The notes under the pieces are model-generated. The model was not told the DNA's origin and did not search any database. It saw only the letters and a program-made list of their open reading frames with translations. Below, piece by piece: positions 50,506 through 59,074 of a stretch of DNA of 64,000 nucleotides. Both the position numbers and the translations under genes were made by a program. The stretch is taken from positions 14,971 through 78,970 of the forward strand of contig CAKQGN010000007.1 of the NCBI GenBank assembly GCA_934233745.1, in the 5' to 3' direction. Each line of letters starts with the position of its first letter. The first letter of the stretch is position 1. The DNA is from an uncultured Clostridia bacterium (GTDB lineage: Bacteria > Bacillota > Clostridia > Christensenellales > CAG-917).

Positions 50506-51981
50506 ATGAATTTTCGTTTGCTTGCATTTGCTCTCGGCGAAATCGCCGTCATAATCGGAGCGTTGATGTCGATTCCTCTATTTATGGCAATAGGCTACAA
50601 AGAGGACACGACGATACTCGGCTTTGGCATCGCAATAGGCGTATGTCTGCTTTTGGGAGTCATCGGCATCGTTGTTCGCCCCCCGAAAGACAATCGCAAT
50701 ATGCGTTCCACAAGCGGATTTGCGATGTGCGCTCTGTTTTGGATTTTTGTTGCGCTCGTAAGCGCGATTCCGTTCCGCGTATCGGGCTATATTCCCAACT
50801 ACATCGACGCGCTTTTTGAAACAATCTCAGGTTATACAACAACCGGTTCAAGCATTCTCGTCGATGTCGAAGCTCTTCCAAAATCCTTGCTTTTCTGGCG
50901 CGCGCTCACACAATTTATCGGCGGCATGGGCGTACTCGTTTTTGTGATTGTGTTTATCCCGAAAAACGACAAAATGTCCACTGCGCTTGCAAAGGCGGAA
51001 GTTCCCGGACCGCAATTCGGCAAAATCGTGAGCAAGTTGCGCTTTACGTCTATCATTCTCTATGCCATTTACATTGTGATGACTTTCATTTTGGTAGGCA
51101 TACTTTGCGCACTCAAAATGCCCGTATTCGACAGTTTTTGTCATGCGTTTTCAACGGCGTCAACCGGCGGATTCAGTGTTAAAGCGGCAAGTATTGCAGC
51201 ATACAATTCGGTTGGCATCGAAGTGACGCTCACTGTTTTTATGGTGTTGTTTTCGGTCAATTTCACCGTTTATTATCTCCTGATAATCGGTCAGTTTGTC
51301 AAGGCTGTAAAAAACGAGGAACTCGGCTGGTTCTTCTCGATTTATATCGCGGCGGTTGCAATCATCGTTGCAAATCTGATGATTTCAAACACCTATACGG
51401 ATTTTGCCACGGCACTCAAAGACGCCGCTTTTAACGTATCCTCGCTCATGAGTACATCCGGATTCTGCACTGCGGACTACACGAAATGGCCCGTGTTTTC
51501 GAGACTGACTCTTCTTGCCGTCATGTGCATAGGCGGGTGTGCAGGCTCAACGGCAGGCGGATTGAAAGTTTCGCGAGTCATAATGCTTTCGAAATCATCG
51601 ATTATCAACATAAAAAAGACGCTCTCGCCACGCTCCGTCTACACCGCAAAAATGGACGGTATGCCTATCGACGAAACGACAAGACGCAACGTAAAAAGCT
51701 TTTTCATCATCTATATGTTCATAATGTTCGTATCGGTGATGCTCATATCCATAGAAAACAACGATTTCGGCTCGTACAGCGCATTCGAAACCAACTTCTC
51801 TGCCGTCATCGCATGCTTCAACAACATAGGCCCAGGCAGCGGAGCTGTCGGCCCGATAGGCAACTTCGCGAGTTATTCGATTTTTGCAAAACTCGTGCTG
51901 AGCTTCGACATGTTGCTCGGACGATTGGAAATCCTGCCGGTACTGCTGTTGTTCAATATCAATTCGTGGAAAAAAGCGTAA
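50506..51981 (+). CDS. trkH: Trk potassium uptake system, channel subunit TrkH
   Basis: A 491-residue polytopic membrane protein with the four-fold M1-P-M2 plan of Trk/Ktr channels. The four filter loops are visible: ETISGYTTTGSS, AFSTASTGGFS, SLMSTSGFCTADY and CFNNIGPGSGAVGPIG, each with its conserved glycine. The MCIGGCAGSTAGGLKVSR segment of M2/M3 is also kept. Works with TrkA, encoded directly upstream, for K+ uptake at the membrane. Confidence 0.95.
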   Translation: MNFRLLAFALGEIAVIIGALMSIPLFMAIGYKEDTTILGFGIAIGVCLLLGVIGIVVRPPKDNRNMRSTSGFAMCALFWIFVALVSAIPFRVSGYIPNYIDALFETISGYTTTGSSILVDVEALPKSLLFWRALTQFIGGMGVLVFVIVFIPKNDKMSTALAKAEVPGPQFGKIVSKLRFTSIILYAIYIVMTFILVGILCALKMPVFDSFCHAFSTASTGGFSVKAASIAAYNSVGIEVTLTVFMVLFSVNFTVYYLLIIGQFVKAVKNEELGWFFSIYIAAVAIIVANLMISNTYTDFATALKDAAFNVSSLMSTSGFCTADYTKWPVFSRLTLLAVMCIGGCAGSTAGGLKVSRVIMLSKSSIINIKKTLSPRSVYTAKMDGMPIDETTRRNVKSFFIIYMFIMFVSVMLISIENNDFGSYSAFETNFSAVIACFNNIGPGSGAVGPIGNFASYSIFAKLVLSFDMLLGRLEILPVLLLFNINSWKKA

Positions 51982-52035
51982 GGATATACAAGAATACTAT
52001 CTTACATCAAAAAACAACACTTAAGAGGTGAAATT

Positions 52036-54195
52036 ATGGACGAATTTAACGCAAACAACGTTGAATTTCAAAACGACGAAACCCTAGACTTGCAAGTTGA
52101 CGGCAAAAAGTTTGTGCATGTGGACAAATCGAAACGCATTTTCGATATAGTTTATCTTGCGCTTTGCTCGGCATTTATGCTCGTGATGTGGTGTACAGGC
52201 TACAACTTTTTGCCGCTTATCGCAAATGTTTTGGCAATTGTCGCCGGCGTTTTGATTTTCTCACGCATTCTTGCAAAAAGCAACGTCGGGCTGTATATGT
52301 GGATTGCCTATATGGTGTGCATATGCGGTCTTTTCGTGTTTTTCCTCATTTGGGGTGCGGAGAGTTTCGGAAAAAACCTGTGGTACAATCTCGTGCTTGT
52401 ACTCTTCCCCGTGTTGCTTGCCACGCTCGTATACGTTTCAAACAAGTTCATCACAAAGAAAACCGCTCTGAAAATCACATGCGCCGTATGCTCGTTCCTT
52501 ATGATCGGCACTGCGCTCGTGTATGTTTTCTTCATGAACTTGCGCTGTCGTCCCACCGCTCAAAGTTTGCAGGCAGGACACGACGACTACCTGTCAAACG
52601 TAAAAAACAAGTACAACACGCAAGGCAAACCCAACGTGCTTGTCGTTTTGATGGACGATATGGCATACAGCGACATCTCGGCATACAGCTATCTCTCATC
52701 AAAAATCAACGGAACGAGCGGAACGGTGACTGACTCCAAAAACGCAACCATCAACACCCCGAATATCGACTCTATTGCCGACAACGGCATCATGATGGAC
52801 AACTTCTATTCCGCATCTCCTGTGTGTTCTCCGTCGAGATTTTCTATCCTTACGGGCAGATACTCATCGCGCGGATATCTCGACAACGTCGTGTTCCCGA
52901 GCGACATTCAATCAAATCCGTGGTCTCCGACTCACTTCCTCAACCCCTATCAGTTCCTCAACAACGTGGACGGCATTTTGGGCGATGAAATCACTTTTGC
53001 GGAAGTTTTGCAAGCGGCAGGCTACAACACGGGCTGCATCGGCAAATGGAATCTCGGCGACTACGGCGAATATTTGCCGACAAATCAAGGATTCGACTAT
53101 TTCTACGGCAGTTATTACGTCAACGATATGACGCCGTACAACTGGGTTGAGGACTACAATGACGCCGAGGGCAATTTCCATTCAAAAGAAGTTCGCACTC
53201 ACAAGGAAAACCTCGACCAATCCGAAAGCACGAGATTGCTCACCGCAAAGATGCTTGAATTTATCTCCTCATCGGTAGAAAACGATGAAAAATTCCTTGC
53301 TTATTACACAACGCCGTGGCCGCACTTCCCCATCTACTCCGACAACAGCGGCAGCGGAAAAGACAACACGAGCGATGACACATACGTTCAATGCATCGAG
53401 GAATTCGACAAATACCTCGGTGATATACTCAACTATCTCAAATCAACGCCCGACCCAAGTGGCGCAGGCACGCTGTATGACAACACTCTCGTTGTGTTCA
53501 CATCGGACAACGGCCCGGGCAGAGAGGGCGTCACGGGCGACATGAGGGGCAGAAAGAACACCACGTTCGAAGGCGGAATGAAAGTACCTCTTCTTGTCAG
53601 CTACCCCAACGGCGGAGTCGGCAGCGGCAGCCAAATCGCAAGCGAAGCCTACACCTACTATCAATGGGAAAACAACTCGGAGCGTACAACACAGGCGAAT
53701 GTCGCAAACAAAGTTAAATCGAGCGTCGCAACAACCGCAACGACAAAGCACATCGACGCAAGCAGTATGAACTTCGACTTGTTCAACACCATTTTGAGCT
53801 ATTGCGGCATCACAAACAGCGACGGAAGCGTATTTTTGCCTTCAGACAGAGTCATCGACGGCAAAGACCTCACTTCCCTTTGGAACTGCACCGTGCCGAC
53901 ATCTACGCGCGTACACGACAAACTTTTCTACCTCAAAAAAGGCAAATGCCAAGCCGTACAAATGGCTGTCGAACTTGACGGAACAACCTACGACTTCAAG
54001 TACTACGACAAAGTGCGCACCGAAAACTCGGCGTTCATCGACCAGGTGTACAAAAACTATCTGTTCAACCTCGACACCGACCCCGCAGAAGGATACAGCC
54101 TGTCAAAGACATATCCCGACATCGCTGCGAAACTTCTTGCCGAACTCAAAGGCTTCCGCAACGAAATGAAAACCAACCGTCGCGGTATTTTGTAA
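52036..54195 (+). CDS. Membrane-anchored sulfatase
   Basis: A 719-residue protein with five N-terminal membrane helices (about 37-56, 58-78, 85-107, 115-134, 147-168) and an extracellular sulfatase domain. Metal-binding LMDDMAYSD near 205-213; the modification motif CSPSR at 264-268, in which cysteine becomes formylglycine; GKWNLGDYG and FTSDNGPGREG complete the site. Most helical-anchor relatives are LtaS phosphotransferases, which use threonine; the CxPSR motif and sequence here fit a true arylsulfatase. It needs a radical-SAM maturase, not in this window. Substrate may be host or dietary sulfated glycans; this is inference. AGAGGTG ribosome site. Confidence 0.9.
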   Translation: MDEFNANNVEFQNDETLDLQVDGKKFVHVDKSKRIFDIVYLALCSAFMLVMWCTGYNFLPLIANVLAIVAGVLIFSRILAKSNVGLYMWIAYMVCICGLFVFFLIWGAESFGKNLWYNLVLVLFPVLLATLVYVSNKFITKKTALKITCAVCSFLMIGTALVYVFFMNLRCRPTAQSLQAGHDDYLSNVKNKYNTQGKPNVLVVLMDDMAYSDISAYSYLSSKINGTSGTVTDSKNATINTPNIDSIADNGIMMDNFYSASPVCSPSRFSILTGRYSSRGYLDNVVFPSDIQSNPWSPTHFLNPYQFLNNVDGILGDEITFAEVLQAAGYNTGCIGKWNLGDYGEYLPTNQGFDYFYGSYYVNDMTPYNWVEDYNDAEGNFHSKEVRTHKENLDQSESTRLLTAKMLEFISSSVENDEKFLAYYTTPWPHFPIYSDNSGSGKDNTSDDTYVQCIEEFDKYLGDILNYLKSTPDPSGAGTLYDNTLVVFTSDNGPGREGVTGDMRGRKNTTFEGGMKVPLLVSYPNGGVGSGSQIASEAYTYYQWENNSERTTQANVANKVKSSVATTATTKHIDASSMNFDLFNTILSYCGITNSDGSVFLPSDRVIDGKDLTSLWNCTVPTSTRVHDKLFYLKKGKCQAVQMAVELDGTTYDFKYYDKVRTENSAFIDQVYKNYLFNLDTDPAEGYSLSKTYPDIAAKLLAELKGFRNEMKTNRRGIL

Positions 54196-54211
54196 AACCA
54201 CTTAACCCATA

Positions 54212-54240
54212 AAAAAGCACCGCTGTTTGCGGTGCTTTTT
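54212..54240. terminator. Bidirectional terminator after the sulfatase gene
   Basis: AAAAAGCACCGC-TGTTT-GCGGTGCTTTTT, 12 bp, between convergent genes. Confidence 0.87.
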
Positions 54241-54258
54241 TATATCGTTTATAATCTG

Positions 54259-55566
54259 TTACTTGTGATATACGAGTTTTTCTATTTTGCTTTCCCACTT
54301 TGCGATTTTTGCGTCGTCGTAAGTTTCGGGGATTTTCTTTGCGAGTTTTGCCGCCTTTTTGGTGCGCATAAGCATATTGTTCATCGCAAGGAGCAACGGT
54401 ATTTTTGTCCACCCTCTCGTTACCTTGACGACGAGGTCTTTTGGCGAAAGCACGATGAGTTTGCCCGTTGCGGCATCCGCCATATTTTTGTCGTCGACAA
54501 CCCCTTTTGCAAAAAGCCAATCGAGGTCTTGAGGTTTTGCGCCGAGCAGCCAGCGTTTGAGAATATCGATTCCGACATGGTCGCCGCCACGCAACTTGTA
54601 ATACGCAACCTCGTATTGCCACAAATCTTCTTTCTTTACACAATTCGATTTGATGATCGTATCAGCCAGAATGCAAGCCGCTTTCATGGAGTTTTCGATA
54701 CCGCTTCCGATCATGGGAATCGTCATAAACGCGGCGTCGCCTATTGCGGCGTAACCGTCCCAAACCATACGCGTGAGCGGATATCTGATAGGTATTATAC
54801 AAATGCGCCCTCCACGCACGATTTCGTCACTAATTATCGGATTTGAGGCTTTAAGTGCCTTATATGCTCTGTCAAACGTCGATTTTGGCAATTCTCCCGC
54901 TCTTCCGATAAGCACGTTGACCGTGCCTGCCGGATCGATTATACTCCAGCTTATTCCCTCCTCGCCAAGATGTTTGAGATACGCTTTGTTGGTGTTTTTC
55001 GGATCCTGAACGCCGTCCGTTTTTTTGTGGAATGCACGATATGCGACAAAAATCTCATTGCCTCGAGGCTTTGCCGTGACGTGCGCCGACTTTGGCAATT
55101 GTCCTCTGAACGGCGACATCGCTCCCGAGTTGTCCACGACAAGATCCGCATAAAAGCGCTCATCGTTTGCAACGATGCCCTTTACCTTTCCATCATCCAC
55201 GATAAGACTTTGAACGGGAGTCGAAAAGTGAAAATCCACCACGTCTTTGGCTCGATCGACATACTGTTGGGCAAGAATACGCCTCTCGGTTGACCAATCG
55301 AGTTCGTTTTGCGGGATATGCAAACTCACCTCGATATTCTCGGACGGCGGGACAAAGGTCCAGTTTCTCTTCGGGAAATACGTTCCCTCTTTTGGGAGCG
55401 GCAATCCAAACATATCGAAAGCATCTCGGTTTACGTCGTCGTGCCAGTCGTATGATAGGTTTTCATAGGCGTCCTTTTCAAAAACGCTTACGTCGAAGCC
55501 TGCCCTTGCGAGCTTTTCACTCGCCACAAGCGACGCCATTCCCGCGCCGATAAAGATGATTTTCAT
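54259..55566 (-). CDS. FAD-dependent oxidoreductase, geranylgeranyl-reductase-like
   Basis: A 435-residue flavoprotein of the PHBH fold. Seen: MKIIFIGAGMASLVASEKLARAG (FAD loop) with the FEKD acidic end, VVDNSGAMSPFRGQLP, and the second FAD motif YAAIGDAAFMTIPMIGSGIENSMKAACILAD, typical of the geranylgeranyl reductase family. Relatives reduce isoprenoid chains or oxidise aromatic lipids; the substrate here is unknown. ATG at 55566 is set by GAGGGAAGTT upstream; the frame extends 14 more codons. Probably cytoplasmic or membrane-peripheral. Confidence 0.83.
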   Translation of the reverse strand: MKIIFIGAGMASLVASEKLARAGFDVSVFEKDAYENLSYDWHDDVNRDAFDMFGLPLPKEGTYFPKRNWTFVPPSENIEVSLHIPQNELDWSTERRILAQQYVDRAKDVVDFHFSTPVQSLIVDDGKVKGIVANDERFYADLVVDNSGAMSPFRGQLPKSAHVTAKPRGNEIFVAYRAFHKKTDGVQDPKNTNKAYLKHLGEEGISWSIIDPAGTVNVLIGRAGELPKSTFDRAYKALKASNPIISDEIVRGGRICIIPIRYPLTRMVWDGYAAIGDAAFMTIPMIGSGIENSMKAACILADTIIKSNCVKKEDLWQYEVAYYKLRGGDHVGIDILKRWLLGAKPQDLDWLFAKGVVDDKNMADAATGKLIVLSPKDLVVKVTRGWTKIPLLLAMNNMLMRTKKAAKLAKKIPETYDDAKIAKWESKIEKLVYHK

Positions 55567-55600
55567 AACTTCCCTCTTTTCATATTTTATCTCGATTTTT

Positions 55601-55645
55601 TTCGACAAACTTTCTATATGCTATCGGCATATGCTCTATGTCGAA
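55601..55645. repeat. Inverted repeat in the leader of the FAD oxidoreductase gene
   Basis: TTCGACA (55601-55607) pairs with TGTCGAA (55639-55645), with an inner ATATGC-TATCG-GCATAT stem. A runs flank it on both strands, so it does not look like a terminator. It may be an operator or a leader hairpin. Confidence 0.4.
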
Positions 55646-55665
55646 AAAACCGTTTCGATATCCGT

Positions 55666-56586
55666 TTACGCGGTGTAAGTGACAACACTCAATTTATGCG
55701 CCGAAACGCCACCCATGCCGAATTGAATATCCCCCGAAACTTCATTGTTCGTTGAAGTCGTCGCAGTTCCGATTTTTCCGAGGTTCAACACGACTTCGCA
55801 TATTGCGTCGCCGAGCTTTGAGTTTACGTCGTCCATAGTCATAGGCTCGCTTGCGTTTTTCATCACAATGTCCACAATCGCCTTTGTGACGGGATCGTCG
55901 TTGTTGCCGTTGACGCACACGCTCTTTGACGTAGTTGCCATTTTGCCGTCTTTGTCGACATCAAACGTAAATTCGCTCACTATATACGCTTTGTCGGGGA
56001 CTTTGAGAATGTTTTTGGCTGCGCCCAGAGCCTGCTCGATCTGCGCTTTGTAATCTCCCAGCTCTATCATGGATACAACGCGCAAATAGCCCTTGCCGTC
56101 TTTGATGCCGATTGTCATCTCTTTCACGACAATGTGTGCGTTTTTGAGTGCTTTTACCGCCTCCGAACTCGATTGCGAGCCGTTTTGAACGATATTGTTG
56201 AGAATATAGGCAATGGTTTTGTCATCGTATGAAACAAGATATTGCTTGTCATAAGTGGCTTTTTCACCAACCAACGAGGAATAATCGTCCTTGTCCGACA
56301 AGCTCGAACCGCCGAAATTATCCTTTGCCTTTCCCTTCTGTTCGGTATCGTCGTAGGAGTTTTTCACGATATCTTCTTCTTTGACCTTTGAAAGATTGTT
56401 GATGCTCTTATAAATGTCTTTTATCTTCAAGTCCGCAAGCCCCATATCTTCGATGGTTTCGCCCGAAATTTCCAAACCTTGAAGACCGAGTTGCCTGGGC
56501 GTGAGATTGATGACAACCACAAACGCAATCACCGCTATCACGACGATTGCAAGCAATGTAAACAATATGCCTTTAAGAACTTTCAT
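55666..56586 (-). CDS. Membrane-anchored protein of unknown function
   Basis: A 306-residue protein with one N-terminal membrane helix (about 7-27) and an outward domain. No lipobox, so it is anchored by an uncleaved signal. The outer part begins NLTPRQLGLQGLEISGETIEDMGLADLKIKDIYKSI, a pattern I have seen in hypothetical proteins of uncultured Clostridia, and has no catalytic motif that I recognise. AGAGGT ribosome site. Single-gene unit between the FAD oxidoreductase and the MarR-M28 pair. Confidence 0.75.
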   Translation of the reverse strand: MKVLKGILFTLLAIVVIAVIAFVVVINLTPRQLGLQGLEISGETIEDMGLADLKIKDIYKSINNLSKVKEEDIVKNSYDDTEQKGKAKDNFGGSSLSDKDDYSSLVGEKATYDKQYLVSYDDKTIAYILNNIVQNGSQSSSEAVKALKNAHIVVKEMTIGIKDGKGYLRVVSMIELGDYKAQIEQALGAAKNILKVPDKAYIVSEFTFDVDKDGKMATTSKSVCVNGNNDDPVTKAIVDIVMKNASEPMTMDDVNSKLGDAICEVVLNLGKIGTATTSTNNEVSGDIQFGMGGVSAHKLSVVTYTA

Positions 56587-56671
56587 ATATACCTCTTTTT
56601 TCGCTTAAAGTTTTTTTCTATATGATTGTATATTGTACCATATGTTTGCGCTTTTGAAAAGTATGTATTTC

Positions 56672-56699
56672 AAAAGAAACACCCTTGCGGGTGCTTCGA
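56672..56699. terminator. Terminator after the marR-M28 pair
   Basis: GAAGCACCCG-CAA-GGGTGTTTC on the minus strand with TTTTG after it. It has one wobble pair. Confidence 0.6.
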
Positions 56700-56774
56700 A
56701 TTGTTATCGTAATGAATTGTTGTAAAAATACGCCTCAAAAACGATTTGAATTGCTCTTTTACGAATTGCGATTT

Positions 56775-57980
56775 TCATTCGTCGAGTTTTTCCACTATGC
56801 TCACACACATCGAAAAAGCATTTGCAAGACAAGGCTCGCTCAGATTGTCGACCGTGTCGTATCTTGTGTGCAAATACTCGGGTGTGTGCGGATTGTAACC
56901 CGTTACGCTGACGCTGGAAAAGCCGCGTTTTGAAAACTCCGCACTGTCGGTATGTCCAAACGGAAGCGCGCGTTTTTTGAAAGGTATATTCATATCCTGC
57001 GCACAACTCTTTACGAAATCGGCAAGCTCGACATCGTTTTTCACAAGCCCGTTGCACTCTCTGGTGTTGACGCCGAGCGAATCCACCTCTTTGAGCGTAT
57101 TGAGGCATATAAAGACGGTTTTGGCGTCATCGGAGTTGTTGGTGTGGCACCACGCCCTTGCACCGCATGCGCCGACCGCTCCGCTGCCCGTGAGTATCAC
57201 GCCGACTTCGGTATGGTCAAGCTCGACTTGGCTGTCTTTTATCTGTTGCAAAAGCTCGATTGCAACAGAGCATGCGCTCATGTTCTCGTTTGCGCCCGGG
57301 ACGACTCTTGATTTGTTTATCGCAAAATAAGTGGCAATGTAAAACGGAACAAAAACCATACCGGCATATCCGACAATAAGCATATCCCCGTTTGCGATTT
57401 GAGAGCCTAGCCCGCCTACAATCACCCATCTTGCGATATTTGCTCCGACAAGATACAATAGCCCGATAAACACGCTGAAAAGCGTTGCTATAAACATTGT
57501 GCCTCCCATGCGATATTTCAATGTCCATTCTCTTGTCGCGTCGACGTTTGCAACAAAATAAACCCTGTTTTTTACCTGCTGTTTACAAGGCAAAACCGCC
57601 GTCAGATTGCGGGATTGTTTCTTGGGATAAAGCAAATCCAGCACATGCGAATTTGTCAAAAACTGCGCCACAAACACGACTATTGCAATAAAAGCAAGCA
57701 AAATCGACACCATAGCCGTGAAAAAATACGCAATCGTCGCCAAAATCGCCAGTGTCGGAACAATGTAAAATACTCCCGAATATGCCTCGGGATACACGTC
57801 GAAAGATTCCTCTTTCACTTCACATACGTTTTGGAGCTGGTCTTTCAAAAAAGCTGATGTCTGAGCTTCCTGTTCACTGCCCGACTTGCGATTTTCAAAC
57901 AAATTGCAAACGGTCACGACTCTTTCTCTCACACGCTTTGCCGACTCCTCCCTGTTATCGATCAAACCTTGAAATTTCAT
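56775..57980 (-). CDS. M28-peptidase-like membrane protein, probably inactive
   Basis: A 401-residue protein: an N-terminal lid, two hydrophobic pairs (about 72-105 and 157-222, up to four helices) inserted into the peptidase fold, and an M28-like core. Against family motifs the metal ligands are partly lost: NVDATREW for HxD, GANENMSACS for GAxDNxSG, and TGSGAVGACG where TGxEExGxxG with the catalytic glutamate is expected. GHTDSAEF and HTRYDTVDN are kept. It therefore looks like a pseudo-peptidase or a fold with changed chemistry. It overlaps marR by ATGA, so the two are translationally coupled. Confidence 0.82.
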   Translation of the reverse strand: MKFQGLIDNREESAKRVRERVVTVCNLFENRKSGSEQEAQTSAFLKDQLQNVCEVKEESFDVYPEAYSGVFYIVPTLAILATIAYFFTAMVSILLAFIAIVVFVAQFLTNSHVLDLLYPKKQSRNLTAVLPCKQQVKNRVYFVANVDATREWTLKYRMGGTMFIATLFSVFIGLLYLVGANIARWVIVGGLGSQIANGDMLIVGYAGMVFVPFYIATYFAINKSRVVPGANENMSACSVAIELLQQIKDSQVELDHTEVGVILTGSGAVGACGARAWCHTNNSDDAKTVFICLNTLKEVDSLGVNTRECNGLVKNDVELADFVKSCAQDMNIPFKKRALPFGHTDSAEFSKRGFSSVSVTGYNPHTPEYLHTRYDTVDNLSEPCLANAFSMCVSIVEKLDE

Positions 57981-58408
57981 TCCCCGTCCTCGTTAAGATT
58001 GTTCAACATCAGTTGCAGCAGCGCTTGTAAAACTCGTTTTTCGTTGTCCTCGAAACGCCTGAAAGCAACCTGATAAAATTTATGATTTGCCTCACCGATC
58101 AATTCCGCCACCTTTTCGCCTTCCTCCGTAAGCGACAACTTTTGTTCTCGCTTGTCGACTTCGGAAATAGATGCCGAAATAAGCCCCTTATCGCGAAGCT
58201 CCTTTACGCTTCTTGACACCAGTGCTTTTGATACGCAAGCATTTTGCGCAATGTCGCTCGCCATCCCCACAACACCTATGCTTGAAAGCACAACGATTTC
58301 GTTTGGCGTGAGGTCATACCCTTTCAACTCTTTGAGTTGAAAATCGGTGTAACTTTTGAGCAACTTGCGAAACGCCGCAAAAAAATATGCCGAGTTTTTT
58401 AAGTCCAT
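57977..58408 (-). CDS. MarR-family transcriptional regulator
   Basis: A 143-residue winged-helix regulator: AAFRKLLKSYTDFQLKEL dimer helix, LTPNEIVVLSSIGVVG, recognition helix CVSKALVSRSVKELRDKGLI, and the wing KREQKLSLTEEGEKV. It likely controls its own operon with the M28-like membrane gene. The promoter -10 box lies six bases before the ATG and there is no ribosome site. Two TTTTGTAAA words in the upstream region could be part of an operator. Confidence 0.92.
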   Translation of the reverse strand: MDLKNSAYFFAAFRKLLKSYTDFQLKELKGYDLTPNEIVVLSSIGVVGMASDIAQNACVSKALVSRSVKELRDKGLISASISEVDKREQKLSLTEEGEKVAELIGEANHKFYQVAFRRFEDNEKRVLQALLQLMLNNLNEDGE

Positions 58409-58414
58409 GAAAAT

Positions 58415-58443
58415 ATTATAACATTGATTTACAAAATGTACAA
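58415..58443 (-). promoter_or_regulatory. marR promoter, abutting its start
   Basis: Extended TGTTATAAT on the minus strand (-10 at 58420-58415), with a weak TTGTAC -35 at 17 bases. Six bases separate the -10 box from the ATG. TTTTGTAAA occurs twice nearby, one copy inside the spacer. Confidence 0.65.
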
Positions 58444-58520
58444 TACAAAGTTTACAAAATCAACAATATTAAATATTCACCGTCGAAATGAATAAAAATA
58501 CCTATAGAATAAACGAAAAC

Positions 58521-58803
58521 TTATTCATAGCGTGCTTATACACGGTATGTGCCTATTCGGTGCACGAGCCGCAAGGCGGCGAGATAGCGAACGCCGAGCT
58601 TGACGTATAGTACAAGTGAGCGGACGAGTTTGGATTCTTTTCGTCCGCGAACGAGTGGCATAAGAAGAGAACGATAGCAATCTATGCGAGTGCTGAGTGT
58701 GTCCCCACGCAGAGCGGACGCCGTGGGTTCCCTTCTAAGGGGGAACGGCGGTGGGGGAAACACGTGAGGAAGGGGGAAATTGTATTTAGAGTTCACGCCG
58801 TTT
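58521..58803 (+). repeat. Structured repeat unit U4 (type II RNA-like element)
   Basis: Close copy of U2 at 10644. Header at 58535-58552; stem GCGGACGA/TCGTCCGC; words TGGCATAA and ATCTATGCGAGTGC. Three-way junction: outer GTGTGTCCCC (58697-58706) with GGGGAAACAC (58754-58763), and CGCCGT (58719-58724) with ACGGCG (58745-58750). The A-U pair of U2 in the second stem is G-C here. It ends with TTTAGAGTTCACGCCG as U3 does, and two nested-hairpin elements follow, as at 11.2-11.5 kb. Confidence 0.8.
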
Positions 58804-58825
58804 ATGCATTGTTTAGGAAGTTAAA

Positions 58826-58946
58826 AACCGCGATATTGAGATGAAGAACAAGGAAACACCCCTTGAACAGCAACCCTAATGTACAAGGCGTACATGAGTT
58901 GATGGACAAGGGGTGTTGACGCAGTTATTCGCTCAATAGCGCGGTT
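58826..58946 (+). repeat. Nested-hairpin repeat element, copy C
   Basis: Outer arms AACCGCGATATTGAG (58826-58840) and CTCAATAGCGCGGTT (58932-58946) pair with one mismatch. The inner stem ACACCCCTTG/CAAGGGGTGT (58856-58865, 58907-58916) equals copy B; the apical hairpin is ATGTAC/GTACAT. The loop words GAAGAACAAGGAA and GACGCAGTTATTCG are kept. Confidence 0.8.
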
Positions 58947-58948
58947 GA

Positions 58949-59074
58949 AAAACTGCATCAAATCGATGCATAACAAGGAAGAGCCGCTTTGCGAATCCGC
59001 CCAATGTACATGTAAGTACATGACGGGTGAGCAAAGCGGCTCTGACGAAGTTAGGCGCGATTTGGTGCAGTTTT
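58949..59074 (+). repeat. Nested-hairpin repeat element, copy D, touching the hydA stop
   Basis: Outer arms AAAACTGCATCAAATCG (58949-58965) and CGATTTGGTGCAGTTTT (59058-59074) pair over 17 bp with one U-G pair if read on the plus strand. Inner stem AGAGCCGCTTTG/CAAAGCGGCTCT (58980-58991, 59032-59043); apical CGCCC/GGGTG around an ATGTAC/GTACAT hairpin. Loop words AACAAGGAA and GACGAAGTTA are kept. The right arm overlaps the hydA stop codon by two bases. It lies two bases from copy C. Confidence 0.8.

Noticed and set aside
52036..54195. Lipoteichoic acid synthase (LtaS)
   Set aside because: The membrane-helices-plus-sulfatase plan is similar, but the active site is CSPSR as in true sulfatases, not the threonine site of LtaS.
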